Shown one piece after another: positions 1 to 11,825 of a stretch of DNA of 64,000 nt. The DNA comes from Chaetoderma sp. LZ-2023a. Its lineage: Eukaryota > Mollusca > Caudofoveata > Chaetodermatida > Chaetodermatidae. Made by a program: the position numbers and the translations under genes. The notes beneath the pieces were generated by a model. That model had not been told where the DNA came from. It saw only the letters and a list, made by a program, of their open reading frames with translations, and did not search any database. The stretch's first letter is position 1. Each line of letters begins with the position of its first letter. The stretch lies in NCBI GenBank assembly GCA_034401795.1, contig CM067370.1, forward strand, positions 103,606,028 to 103,670,027, read 5' to 3'.

Positions 1-477
1 CATGAGTTAATACAAACAAATCAGTTATTTATTTATTTAGTTTATTTAATCATTCACACATTCGGCTGATAGCCGGATGTTTGTTTCCATATTTGGTAAC
101 GCGTGCAGAGTTTCACAAGCGTAAAAGTGTCTTGACAAAAATTTCAACATGGCGATTATACGATTATTTCATTTTATAATCGTCCACGATCATTTTGAAT
201 TATATAATCGCGATTAATCGAATAATCGAAAAATTGTGCAACCCTAGCGGAACCTGTACCAGGAACAGTGTTCAGGTTAAACTGTAGTAAGCTTAATTAA
301 TTGCGGGGTGTTGGCTGAAGACCGATTGACTAATTACTAATTAGATTTTAACAAATTCAATAATTCAAATTTAGGAATTACAAGTTGCTTCAGGCTTAAG
401 TCCGTGACTACGATGAATGATTGATTGCTAGCGCTGGCAACACTATCCCAATGGAATGACCCCAATGTTCGCCCCAC
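1..477. other. A/T-rich intergenic DNA with a TCGATTA-type dispersed repeat
   Basis: No reading frame looks coding. Bases about 150-250 carry repeated ATTATACGATTATTTC / GCGATTAATCG motifs, and related TCGATTA-rich stretches recur near 29650-29740 and 31310-31400. This suggests a short dispersed repeat, perhaps a MITE remnant. Nothing else is recognised here. Confidence 0.4.
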
Positions 478-518
478 CCACACACACATGCGCGCACGCG
501 TGCACACACACACACACA

Positions 519-568
<50 letters not shown>
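478..568. repeat. (CA)n microsatellite, slightly interrupted
   Basis: A 90-base alternating CA tract, broken on the left by CGCG-containing alternating purine-pyrimidine DNA and once by an AGA. Long Cys-Val or His-Thr readings across it are artefacts of the repeat, not genes. Confidence 0.97.
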
Positions 569-2393
<1,825 letters not shown>

Positions 2394-3045
2394 GGTAAGA
2401 TCATCCCCAAGGCTAACAGCACAAAATGACTAATTAAGAAAACCTTTACCAACATTAACCCATCTACTTTCACGCTCTTGTACAAGTCTCTTGTGAGACC
2501 TATTCTCGAATACTGCAACTTGGCATGGTCGACAAAATTTAAAAGGCAATCACAGATATTAGAAAGAGTTCAACAAAACTCATCCCGCAAATCAGAGAGT
2601 ATAGCTACATGGATAGACTTGAAGCCCTAAATTTAATGTCACTGAAATAGAGACGGTTTTGAGGAGATCTAATTGAAACATTCAAGCTCATCAGGGATCT
2701 ATATAACATTGATATGGCATACTTCTTCGAACAATCCAGTATTACTCAGACCAGCGGTCATAGGTTCAAGATCAACATAACATGCAGCAATAAAGATATT
2801 CGCAAGAACTTTTTCACCAATACAGTGGTACCACAGTGGAATTCACTGCCAGCTACAATAGCCGCAGCAACAGCAGTCGAATCATTAAGAACAAACTAGA
2901 TACCTACTTCAAAGAAAGAACATTCGAATTTGACTGAACAGGCCATACATATACCAGCCCATCACAAAGTCATACTGCAATTCCGCAAATAAGGTTGACT
3001 GAGCTAGGAGTAGCCTGTGTATAGACATGAACATGCTCGGTAGCG
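2394..3045 (+). pseudogene. 3' end of a LINE (CR1/jockey-like, family A), 5'-truncated
   Basis: This aligns by eye with the tail of the larger family A LINE at 34370-35060: the same order of segments, ending with a wEYCN-aWS block, the RGHR-KLNI-type block and the vaPqWNSLPaTIveA block seen here around 2714-2899. The coding part is broken by stops and frameshifts and finishes near 2936. The following 100 bases match the 3' UTR of the larger copy (a GCCTGTG...ACATGAACATGC block). Only the last part of the RT C-terminal domain remains; it is not functional. Confidence 0.8.
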
Positions 3046-3407
3046 AGTCCAATTACTAGTAGATGCATCTCTGCTCCCACATCCGTATTTTGTGGTTGCA
3101 TGAAAAGACACAAGGCAAGCATAGAGGAAGAGACTTGGATAGCGATGAATGCAGAAAATGAAAACAACAGTAATAACACAAACTACTGTCTCCACAAGTC
3201 AGCATGCAAACAAATGCTAGACGCAGCAGGGTGCAACCATGAGTGTAGGCGGCACACCACAGCTGATGTGGGGAACACCCATCTGCATCACAGCATTTCC
3301 ACAAATCAGTGTTAACCCTTGCCAATCTGCGTTCAGAATTTTAGATTTCAGATTAAATTAAAAGATGATCTGTATTCATTTTCTGGCAAATTTGCTGGAG
3401 GATATTG
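3046..3407. other. Intergenic DNA with no recognisable feature
   Basis: Open frames here are short, overlapping on both strands and show no known motif. The right edge is where similarity to the LTR copy at 12.28 kb begins. Confidence 0.4.
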
Positions 3408-5441
3408 CCGTCGCAGAGGTATTCCCGCAAGGGAGGCTCCTGTACATGAGACATAGCTATTTAACTTAATATAAATTATTATACCTCTAAGCTGAAAGGA
3501 AGAAGAATATCTCAGACGAAAAGTGATGTGCCTCACGTGGGCACTACTCCTAGTGTAAGTTAGGGTGAGGAGAATTATCCTGGCATGGACTGTCGTCGCT
3601 GAATCCTTGCGAGAGGCAAGTGCCTCGCGTGGACCTCCATCTCGGGAAGGTGCTGCCATGGCTTAAAGCGGGAGAAGAGTAGCAGAAAAAAATGGGGCCA
3701 CTCTAATATTCCAAACAAAGATGCTGTAGAAAGAAAAGACCATACCTAGTGAGATTATGACTATAGGGGTGCGTACTGTTTTACGTGAAGACGGGACGGA
3801 AGATTCCCGATGGATTCCTTCATCACCGTCTTATGTGATTCCTAATATGCTGAGTTAGTAGTTTCCACTTTATTTCTGCGGGCCTTCTGCTTTGCTTAAT
3901 CACTTGTTCAGTTGTTTTCAGAACAAGAATTAGTTTAGGCCGCAACTGGCCAATAATTACCTAGCTATTAGACACGGCAGTCATGGAGAACAGATGCCCG
4001 AGGACATCAATACTGCAGACAGTGCTCATACATGTTACTTAGCAGGATCTCCGAACTGGGTGAGAATCCGGACATTCCGCCTTGCAACCACATGAAACAT
4101 TACAGGACATGGGTTACATTTCACGGAAGCATTGTTAGGCCATATCGCCTATCGTTATGGTGGGGGGGGGGTGTGTAAGAGAGACGGATTCACACCGTGA
4201 ATGTCCTTCCCGTAAGGGTGTGGCAGATCTCAATATCATGCCCAGACATTTAAACGCATCGCTCAGCACTGTAAGCCTATTCAGAATGTCTAATGAGCAG
4301 TCAGTAAAAGATACGATAGTACTATGTGGTGAAGAAAGTTCCCGTACACCGATTGCATGGATGGAAGGTGTAAACAACCCGTCACAAGCGGGGGTTGCCA
4401 GAGGCAAATGAAGATACAAAACAAAGCTTCACGGTGCTGGGTACATCAACCAGCTCTGAAGTCGCACCGGGCAGAGTTTACTTGCTGCAGTCGAAAGTCG
4501 AAAGAACTTACACGATTGGTGCGGCATCGTTTGAAATACCACTTTTAGGCGTGGCCGGCAGATCCGGCGAGTCATCCATCAAAGAACATCCTGCCTCTAC
4601 ATCTGTAGACTCACATATTCAGGCCGCAAAGGCCTCACCGCAAGTTTGTGTTCCGAATGTAGATGTAGTATTCGTGAACGGTTATCGAGAGTTCCAAATT
4701 ACTCCTGCAGAAGGGGAGTTACAAAATTGTGTTAGTGCGGTGGGTTAGAAACTGCACTCTACGGGATAAAAATCTGACACATAGCGAAGAAAGACGCGTG
4801 TCGCGCTTGATAATAGTTGGTACAGCTCCAACCTGTTCGGCCCCTGGCCGAGGATGCTCTCCATCACTGGATCGCTTCGCCTTTTATACTCTCTATGACG
4901 TCACATGTGCAGGCTTCATCCAATCATCGTTCTCGCAACAGCCAATCAGCACACAGCTAATAATAGCGTCGTCGAACGTTCTAGAACATTCTAGAGGCTT
5001 TTTGTCCACGTGGTTATGATGTCGAGGCAATATTTTGAAGATAATCAAGAAGAGTTTTTCCTGGATAACTCAGCCATTTCTCAACCGATTTTGAAATGGT
5101 TTACGGATTTAGAAAGCCCGTCGAATTCTGGCCTTGATTAATGCCCGATTTAACGGGAACAGACGATCAATAAGAATTACAGATACCAGCTCGGTACACT
5201 ATAAGCACCATCCTATCTAGGTCACAGCTACGCGCTCCATAGAAACAGTGTCCTGCCGCATGCATGCGCATAATGCGTTTTAACGAACACAGTCATTTTT
5301 CGACACGCTCTCTCTCCCATAGGCCTATATACGCTTATAGCTCTACCCAGAGGGGCGTGTTCAGGAAACGAATCCTAGATGGGCGGCACGTACCCAGCTT
5401 AGCTGGTACGGCCGGTACCTGACTGGTCGATCCGAACTACA
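3408..5441 (-). repeat. 3' LTR of the Gypsy element (truncated and internally deleted)
   Basis: A direct repeat of 12280-15113. It begins on the - strand with TGTAGTTCGGATCG at 5441, exactly as the 5' LTR does at 15113. Relative to the 5' LTR it lacks about 1.1 kb (junction near 4249, matching 13108 to 14234 of the other copy) and its last 450 bases. It keeps about 300 bases (5033-5338) that the 5' LTR has lost; the third copy at 18.6 kb also has part of that segment, so the 5' LTR carries the deletion. Confidence 0.88.
4881..4903 (-). promoter_or_regulatory. LTR core promoter: TATA box plus CRE
   Basis: On the - strand a consensus CRE (TGACGTCA, 4903-4896) lies 7 bases upstream of TATAAAAG (4888-4881). 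CRE is the binding site of CREB/ATF factors. The same pair occurs in the 5' LTR (14882-14860, CRE as TGACATCA) and, with a damaged CRE, in the third LTR (about 18487-18465). Confidence 0.65.
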
Positions 5442-5452
5442 CCACCCCCGCC
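5442..5452 (-). other. Polypurine tract next to the 3' LTR
   Basis: On the - strand the bases just before the LTR start are GGCGGGGGTGG followed at once by TGTAG. This is the expected place and composition for plus-strand DNA priming. It fixes both the element's orientation and the LTR boundary. Confidence 0.75.
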
Positions 5453-5938
5453 TAGTTTCACATCCATGGCAAATGATCGTGCATGGCGGATCGACGCATG
5501 GATGTATGCTAGGCAGGAATCATAGACTTCCCGAGTAGGCGCATGGCCGGAGAGGAGTAGTGATGCATAGACGCGTATTCAAGAGACAGAGCACATAGGG
5601 GTGCCAAGAGGAGGGGGAGGCATACCCTCAGTCCTCAATTTTTTACCTGGAATTATCTTTCCAGGCCTTTCTTTTTTGTGTTCTTTTCATTATTAATATT
5701 ACGGTGCATGCTATAACCCAATTTAGTATATGATCCTAAACAATAGCTCGCATGGGTTGTATTCTTTGCGTCGCACACGACGTCCTTACAATTTTAGAGC
5801 CCACAGTGCTCATTTTGTATGCGACACTTAAAGTGTGCGGCTGTGTAGGATAATCGTAGTCATCCTAGGGACGTGATTCAATTGATCTAACACATTTCCA
5901 CGAATCGCCTATTAACATTTCTGCTGAATTACACATGA
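5453..5938. other. Retroelement 3' untranslated region, no coding signal
   Basis: This lies between the end of the zinc-finger frame and the polypurine tract. No domain or long frame was found. It contains a T-rich stretch around 5640-5700 and nothing else recognisable. Confidence 0.4.
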
Positions 5939-7259
5939 TTACACCTCAGCAGCGAAATTTCCCCATCGAGTCTGGGTCCCGCGACTAATGGTGGTAGGTC
6001 GTGGTGAATGCACTGTCATTGCTGAAATGCTCTCATCATTATTATTGTTGGCACTGTCCGAAACATCCAAAGTGATGGTGGCGGAAATATGGGCCTCCAT
6101 GATGTCCCTCACAGTTACCGCTGGTTCCAGGATATCCATCCATGTAGCAGCGGCGGTACTAGTAGTTGTCAATGTTGCTGATGCGGTGGTGACGGGAGCT
6201 TATGTGAGGATGCCGGTTGTAGCTGGCGTGGTGGTGGCTGCAGTTGTCTTTGTGATGGCGGTGTGCGATATTGTCGGCTGAAGTCGTGGTACGGAAACAG
6301 ATACGGTGGGAGACAACCATCAGTCGGAACCTAGTGTACTTTAACAGATGGCTAGCAGTAATGTTAGGTAAGGGATAAATGTCCTGTGTATGAGCGATCC
6401 GTTTCTTTCCCACATATGGACGTTTCGGCGTGGTTCCCTTCCTGACTGCTGGGTCAGAAAGGTGAGGAGGCGGATGCTGAATAACACGGGTCGGAGTTAC
6501 GCTGATTGTCACGGGCTGCGATGGTCCCGGTCCTTCGTCTCAGTTCAGGCGGAGATGGAGACTGCGAATAGTTAGAAATGTCTATCTCCGCAGGTGTCGT
6601 AATCACCACTGAGATTGGCTGACTGGATACTACGGTCTGTGATTCTACGGTGGCGAGAGTGGTAACCGTAGCTGACTGGCTAGTAACTGGTGCGGGAGCT
6701 GTCACACTGGATTTTACGGGAGATTTCTGCTTCATACTTTGCTTCAGGACCAGTGTGGATGAAGTGATAGGTACCAGCGTAACATTTCCAGACGCGACTG
6801 CAGGCAGAATTTCACGTCTGGCTGTCGGTACGTTACTTGCTGTAGCCGCTGGAAGACGATGTCCAACGGGATATCTACGCATGGTGCTTTTTGTGCGGGC
6901 CATTTTCTCGGTCGGTAGAACCTTGACCGAGAGCCGAGATTCAAAGCGTGTCGCTAGAACGGCACGATCCTCGTTCTCTTCCCCAGGAACCAACGTCACT
7001 TCCAACACACGATTATGATGCCGAAGCGAGTGAGTGATCCCGTAGCGAGTAGCGATGTAGAGGTACTGGCACGTCACACAAAAGGCTGATTGAAAGAGAT
7101 GATCCTTATTAATATGAAGGGTGCGGTCGGATTTCCTAGTGAAAGTTCTGCTACATGCCTCTCCGCTAGCAACAATGAGTTACACGGGAACTGCTTCGGA
7201 ACTGGCACTGATTCTTCTTCAGAGGAATCCGACAACGCGAGATCTTCAAGAAGTGACAT
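5939..7259 (-). pseudogene. Accessory frame of the retroelement: C2H2 zinc fingers and a histone H3 tail-like segment, frameshifted
   Basis: The frame opens at ATG 7259 with an acidic start (LSDSSEEES) and FPC, then shifts frame. Downstream, on the - strand, are a finger remnant (CSRTF...L-H-x4-H, about 7155-7100) and an intact C2H2 finger with CX2C-X12-HX3-H spacing (about 7080-7020). The same frame continues without a stop to 6454 and includes MARTKSTMRR at 6903-6874, close to the histone H3 N-terminus, followed by a Ser/Thr/Val/Pro-rich stretch. Further shifted frames (6512-6159, 6172-5939) continue the reading and end near 5939. Zinc fingers suggest nucleic-acid binding. I do not recognise the full protein. 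It sits where RNase H and integrase would normally be, about 220 bases downstream of a TATA/CRE promoter. It could be a captured gene, an extra retroelement ORF, or part of another element. Confidence 0.5.
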
Positions 7260-7918
7260 CTCGTTTCCGCATGGTAGTTAGTTGCGGGAACTTTATTCAA
7301 AACCTAATGCCCTATCTCTTCATGGTTTATAACTTTTCAGGCCAAATATAATAATAAAATAATAATCATAAGAAGAAAAACAGCAGAATTTAGTTTGCGA
7401 CACGAAAGAAGCCTAATGCTATGTTCTTCCCTGGTGTCGAGTTTTGACAGGAAGACAAAGTTTCAGAGCGAGCTTCCTCCTTTTATACTACTTGGTGACG
7501 TCACAGGTGGTGGATGACCAGACCTAAAAAGTTTTACAGGTGATTCGGTCATTCTTATGTGAATATTTCCTTGCTTTTCGCCTGGACGTCTTAGGAGTAA
7601 TTCCTCCCATATGAGTGGAGTAGTTGTAAATATAGGAAGAATGGCTTGTTAAACTTGTCTTTATTTCGTGCATTTAACAGCCTCCGATCAACATAGAAAC
7701 GTGGTACTACTTTGTCGTTGCGGCGCCTCACCTTTTATTTAGTGTGAGGCGGTTTTCCAGGTTGGATGGTTATAAACTTGCCTATTCAATTTTTAGGCTG
7801 GAGCGCCTGATGGGGTGTGTGGGAGCCAGGTGACGTCAGCGGTAATCTCCCGAACTCACCCTCGCCACTCCTCCATCACGCTGTGGTAGTTGCGTTGTTG
7901 GGCGGCTCTATGACGTCA
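7260..7918 (-). other. Non-coding insert in the element with three CRE sites and AATAAA motifs
   Basis: No coding frame. On the - strand it holds three CRE-like TGACGTCA sites (near 7917-7910, 7834-7827 and 7503-7496), a TATA box, and two AATAAA motifs (around 7737 and 7665). Promoter and polyadenylation-like motifs together suggest this may be LTR-derived DNA from a related element that replaced the 3' half of pol. The right border coincides with the loss of RT homology. Confidence 0.4.
7480..7503 (-). promoter_or_regulatory. Internal TATA/CRE promoter resembling the LTR promoter
   Basis: On the - strand TGACGTCA (7503-7496) precedes TATAAAAG (7487-7480) by 8 bases, almost the spacing of the LTR promoter, with the same CCTGTGACGTCA leader and AGTATAAAAGGAG context. 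The ATG of the C2H2 frame is about 220 bases downstream. Function is inferred from sequence only. Confidence 0.5.
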
Positions 7919-8706
7919 TCGATGTAACAGAGACAGATTTCCCATTGCAGGGTAGTTAATACCTGCTCAATGAGTCGTTCAAAAGTTCCGGGAGTGTTGC
8001 ACAAGCCGTAGGGCATTTTGCGGAATTGGAAAAGACCGTCTCTACAAACGAATCCATGGCTACTTGCCAGTAACCGCTAGCTAAATCAAGGGTACAAAAC
8101 CACTTGGCTCCGGACAAGGAATCCAAGGCCCGATCTATCCGTGGTAACGGATAAGCGTCTTTAACGCTAAGATCATTAAGGCAGTGGTAGTCGATACAAA
8201 ACCGCAAGGTTCTGTCCTTTTTGCCTGCTAACACTAAAGGGCTAGCCATGGAGAAGCTGACGGATCGATAATACCCGTTCGCAACATGTCATTTACTTGT
8301 TGGTGTGCTTCCACTTTGTGAATGGGAAGACGTCATATCGGTTGTCGTACGGGGTGATTATTGCCCGTATCGATGGAGTGTCGTACGAGATGAGTCTCTC
8401 CAAATCCATATCTCCGGAGGAAAAACTATCGCGATATTTATGTAAGAATTTCCGAATTTCGCGTTTTTGTGATTGCAGTAATCCAACAGTGGCACGTAGA
8501 TATAAATCATGTAGATGTTCGGGTAAATCTTCAGTCAGTGGTGGTGTCATATCAGAAAGTGCAGGTGTTTCCATTGAAATTATGTCCACTAAATGGCCGC
8601 AGCGTACTCCGGGTTCCAGAGTAATAGGATCTGTGGTACCATTGAACACTCGAAAGAGTGTTTTCCCTTTATCCGTGGTGTCTACTGTTATACGGGGACT
8701 TGCGCA
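7919..8706 (-). pseudogene. Gypsy reverse transcriptase, N-terminal two thirds, broken
   Basis: On the - strand the protease frame continues past a TAA (8709-8707) into a pol linker (8706-8293), then after frameshifts into RT. Visible RT motifs are SPLVL-GKKD-T-RFCIDY--LN (about 8245-8170), DAYPLPRID, FCTLDLASGYWQ (about 8110-8070), and, after another shift, LQWEICLCYIDDV near 7955-7915 with the catalytic YIDD. Homology stops immediately after YIDDVI at about 7918, so the thumb, RNase H and integrase are missing. Several frameshifts and stops make it non-functional. Confidence 0.85.
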
Positions 8707-9276
8707 TTATGAGGCGATCATGTAATCAGGGTCGGGTTCCAGCATGGCGATGTGTGTGTTGCTTCCTAACTGTGGTGCGGTGGCCAATGCAATCCGTTCC
8801 TGTCCCGGCTCAACCGTGGCAGTACTTGAAAGTATTACTGCACACGTATCGCATAATGATGATGCGGGTCCAAGAGGTATTCGCCGGCCGTGTATGTCGA
8901 GTTCCTGTTGTCTGCAGTGTATGATGGCTTCGCTGGCACTGAGAAAATCAGAGCCAAGTAGGGCGTCCTTATGAATGGAGGCGATGACAACTCTCTGAAT
9001 GAATTGCATTTCCGCTATCTGTATAACTAAATTAACTACACCGGCCACGGGTACATCTGCTCCCGTAGCCGTCTGTAGCTAAATATTTGTAGGCTTAAGG
9101 GGGGTGGGGTGCTTCTTATGAGGTGGGATGCTCTCATACAAGCGCTGGTTAAAAACTGTAATAGGAGCTCCGGTGTCGACGGTGACATTTGTAGAAATGC
9201 CACTAAACAGACAGGCACATTTGTAGATTACTTTACTATGAACCTGTGGAAGAGTTTCCAATGATGCTGTCCGCAA
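8707..9276 (-). pseudogene. Gypsy aspartic protease, interrupted
   Basis: On the - strand the frame contains VTVDTGAPITVF (around 9188-9153), the DTGA active site of a retroviral-type aspartic protease, and later ALLGSDFL (around 8965-8942), the conserved C-terminal motif of the fold. An in-frame TAG near 9077-9079 and small frameshifts separate the two parts. In life it would cleave the Gag-Pol polyprotein inside virus-like particles. It lies between the gag region and RT, as expected. Confidence 0.75.
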
Positions 9277-9950
9277 TAATGGTGGAGGAGCAGCATCACT
9301 CTATATATATTCCGACTGTCTCCGTATTGCTTCTCGCAATGTTGCAGGTGGCTGAGTGAGGAATGGGCCAGTTTGTGATCTCCGCTGGGGTGTATGTTTC
9401 GGTGAAATGGAGCTGGTGGTAGCAATGGTGGTGGCGTTGTTGTCGTGTCTGTGTGAGCAGTATTAGTATAGACAGCGGCGAGTATAGTTTGACAGATAAG
9501 TTCTACCTGTGCAAGCCATTTCTGACAACGCTTCATAGGATGTTTTGTTGAAGCACAAAAGAAGCAGCGTGGTTTGCATGGACGTGCGTTCTTCCAGCCA
9601 TGTTGCCGCTTGCGAATCCATGAGGCGGAATGAGTTGTCTCTCCTGAATCGCTACTGTCTGTGGATGTGGAAGATGATGCTGATTGGGGTGGTGTTCCAC
9701 ATACGACCATGGGGCACCGAGAATCTGGTGTCTTGGTGGCGGGACATGGTGCTTTCAGAAACGTGGTTTCAGCGGAGGTACTACAGCCTACTACTGCCGT
9801 TTTACAAAGAAAAGAAGGCTTGTTGTGTACGGAAAAAGAAGGGGATGTCCTTGCTGCGGATGGGGGAGGAAACGTAGGCACGAACATATTGGAAGCCGTG
9901 TATGTTGGTGTTGGTGTGAAAGCTGATTTCGGTGGATGATGGTTCGTCAC
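9228..9950 (-). pseudogene. Gag-pol spacer frame with a second CCHC zinc knuckle
   Basis: A 240-codon frame rich in Pro, Ser and Thr. It includes CFFC-ASTK-H-PMKR-C (around 9565-9524), which has the CX2CX4HX4C spacing of a nucleocapsid zinc knuckle, preceded by a basic stretch. It lies between the nucleocapsid segment of gag and the protease. It may be an extension of gag or the start of pol; its role is unknown. Confidence 0.55.
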
Positions 9951-10030
9951 TGAACGTTGTTGCGTGAAAGCCGCAGTTGAGCCGGGAGAAGGATACGGGC
10001 ACCGAAGTGGCTCTGTGTAATTCAGTACCC

Positions 10031-11672
10031 TTAGGAGTTTGACTGTTTCTCTGGTTGCAGTGTGCTGTGGTCTGGGGCAGGCGTTGTGGATGGAGGTCGG
10101 TTAGGACACCGCTCCCTCCAATGTCCTGGCTGACCGCATCCGAAACAGATGTTCGGTCGCGGTGTGGTGCTGGTAGTGTTTGTTGTCCTAAACTGTGTGG
10201 TAGCGAGGTTTGTGCTGAGTGTGGTCACTAAGTTGGTGAGTGCGGAGATCTGCTTGTTGATCTCTTCTATCCGCTCTCTCATGTTGCCGTTGTTGTTGTT
10301 GTTTCGCTGGTTTCCATGCCCTGGGGCTCCGCTGTACCCACCTCTGCGGGCACGGCCCCTTCCTCCAGGCGCTTGATTCAGACTAGTCTTCTGCGTATCT
10401 GATGCTGGTGGTGGTGTCTGTGCGGTGGGTGTTGCTGATCTGGGGGGAACACTGGCGGGTGAGGCGACAGCTGCACCATCTATCTCATTGATAGGACGGA
10501 GTTTGCGTCGGTTATGTTTTTCCCGCTCCAGGAAGTTCTCGATACGGACCGCAGTTGCCCTTAATTGGGCCAAACTCCCGTGGTCGCCGAGAAATTATTT
10601 TTCCTTTAGAGCAGGTTCACCGCTTAATGCATCGATGAACATATCAAGATGCAAGTGGAGTACGCATCCATATTGATGCTTGGATATGCATGGGTAACTA
10701 GCCTTCTGATTCAGCTAGCTAACTCGGGAAGAGTTTCTCCCGCGCGTCGTCGTAAATTCTTGAGTTGAAGACGACTGGTTTCCCTGAGAGCTGTGTCGCC
10801 AAATCGCTCCGTAAGTGCTCGTTCCAACTGTGTGTAAGTAGGAGTACGATCCGTCCCCAGATCCGCAAGAACTTGCAGGGCTTTCCCCGAAAGTTTTGCT
10901 GCAAGATATTCACCCATCTGTCTGTCGTTCCAGCGGTTAGTCCGATTTCGAACTGGATTTTATAATTGGTCCAGTCATTCTCCCCGCTAAATTCGGGGGG
11001 TGGTGTATGACTTGACCAAAACCGCGGGAATAGTGTAGGGGTTGAAATCTGGGTGGTGCGGATATCTGAGAGGTGGCGGATTGTACTGATGTTGGTCTTG
11101 GTGCCGGTGGCGGTGGTGTTGGTGTATCCCGTCGATGCCAATGCCAAGGAGCGAGGAGATGCGTACTCCAATTAACTGAGTCCGTCCCGGTGTCTATGAA
11201 TGGAAGGCGGATTGCGTTCCTCCCACAGTGAGGGCTGTTGTTCCTCATATGGCAGTGGCGCAAGTGGCTGACGGCTATGATATGTGGCATGACTAATATA
11301 CCGGCTAAAAGGTAGTGCCGATTCGTCTCGATGACTCCACAGTGTTCCCCTTGAATGTAGTGTTTCGCTAGAAGGGGGCGGTGAGGGAGGTTGTCTATGT
11401 GGTGGATTATCACCCGGCCATACTGTCTCCGTAGATGACACGGGCGAACAATAGTAGTCTGAAGGGCTGTAGAAATGCCCGTAGTTGGGTCTTTGTTGGA
11501 GTCGTCCACGATTCGGCCCTGATGGAGTTGGCCTGTCGTGGACGTCTGAAATGGTTCTAAACTCTGTTCCCGCCTGTGAGGCATCGCGGAAGGTGCCATC
11601 GCTAACAGGCGAAAACAGGTTATAGTGCAGAGTTGTTGATTCTGCTGAATTTCTGGCATAGTCGGTGAGCAT
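10031..11672 (-). pseudogene. gag: Gypsy gag (capsid and nucleocapsid), frameshifted
   Basis: Three successive - strand segments in shifted frames. The first (11672-11172) is Pro/Ser-rich and low in complexity. The second (11171-10711) contains the retrotransposon Gag core: FSGEN-W--Y (about 10995-10965), the block LAAKLSGKALQVL, and ALTERFGD...LRRRAGETL (to 10720). The third (10573-10031) has a Gly/Arg/Asn-rich linker and the zinc knuckle CFGCGQPGHWRERC (about 10152-10111), a perfect CX2CX4HX4C. Gag would build the particle and bind the element RNA. Frameshifts and a stop after the Gag core make this copy dead. Confidence 0.82.
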
Positions 11673-11803
11673 GTGTGCTGAGAATCTGTCGTATGAAGCT
11701 ACCTCTTAATCGAGGGAGTCCTCGCTGAACGGAGATGTTATTGAACTGAGCTCACTATATGGTGTGGGCGTGAGTTCGCTGCACGTTATTACTGTTGTTC
11801 TTT

Positions 11804-11823
11804 GAGCCCCACATCGGGCGCCA
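11804..11823 (-). other. Primer binding site
   Basis: On the - strand TGGCGCCCGATGTGGGGC starts two bases after the LTR ends in CTACA. TGGCGCC is the usual start of a tRNA-complementary site priming minus-strand DNA. The matching tRNA was not identified. Confidence 0.7.
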
Positions 11824-11825
11824 CT

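Noticed and set aside
3348-3659. 103-codon - strand frame near the left LTR edge
   Set aside because: It crosses the LTR boundary, and the matching part of the other LTR copy is not open in the same way.
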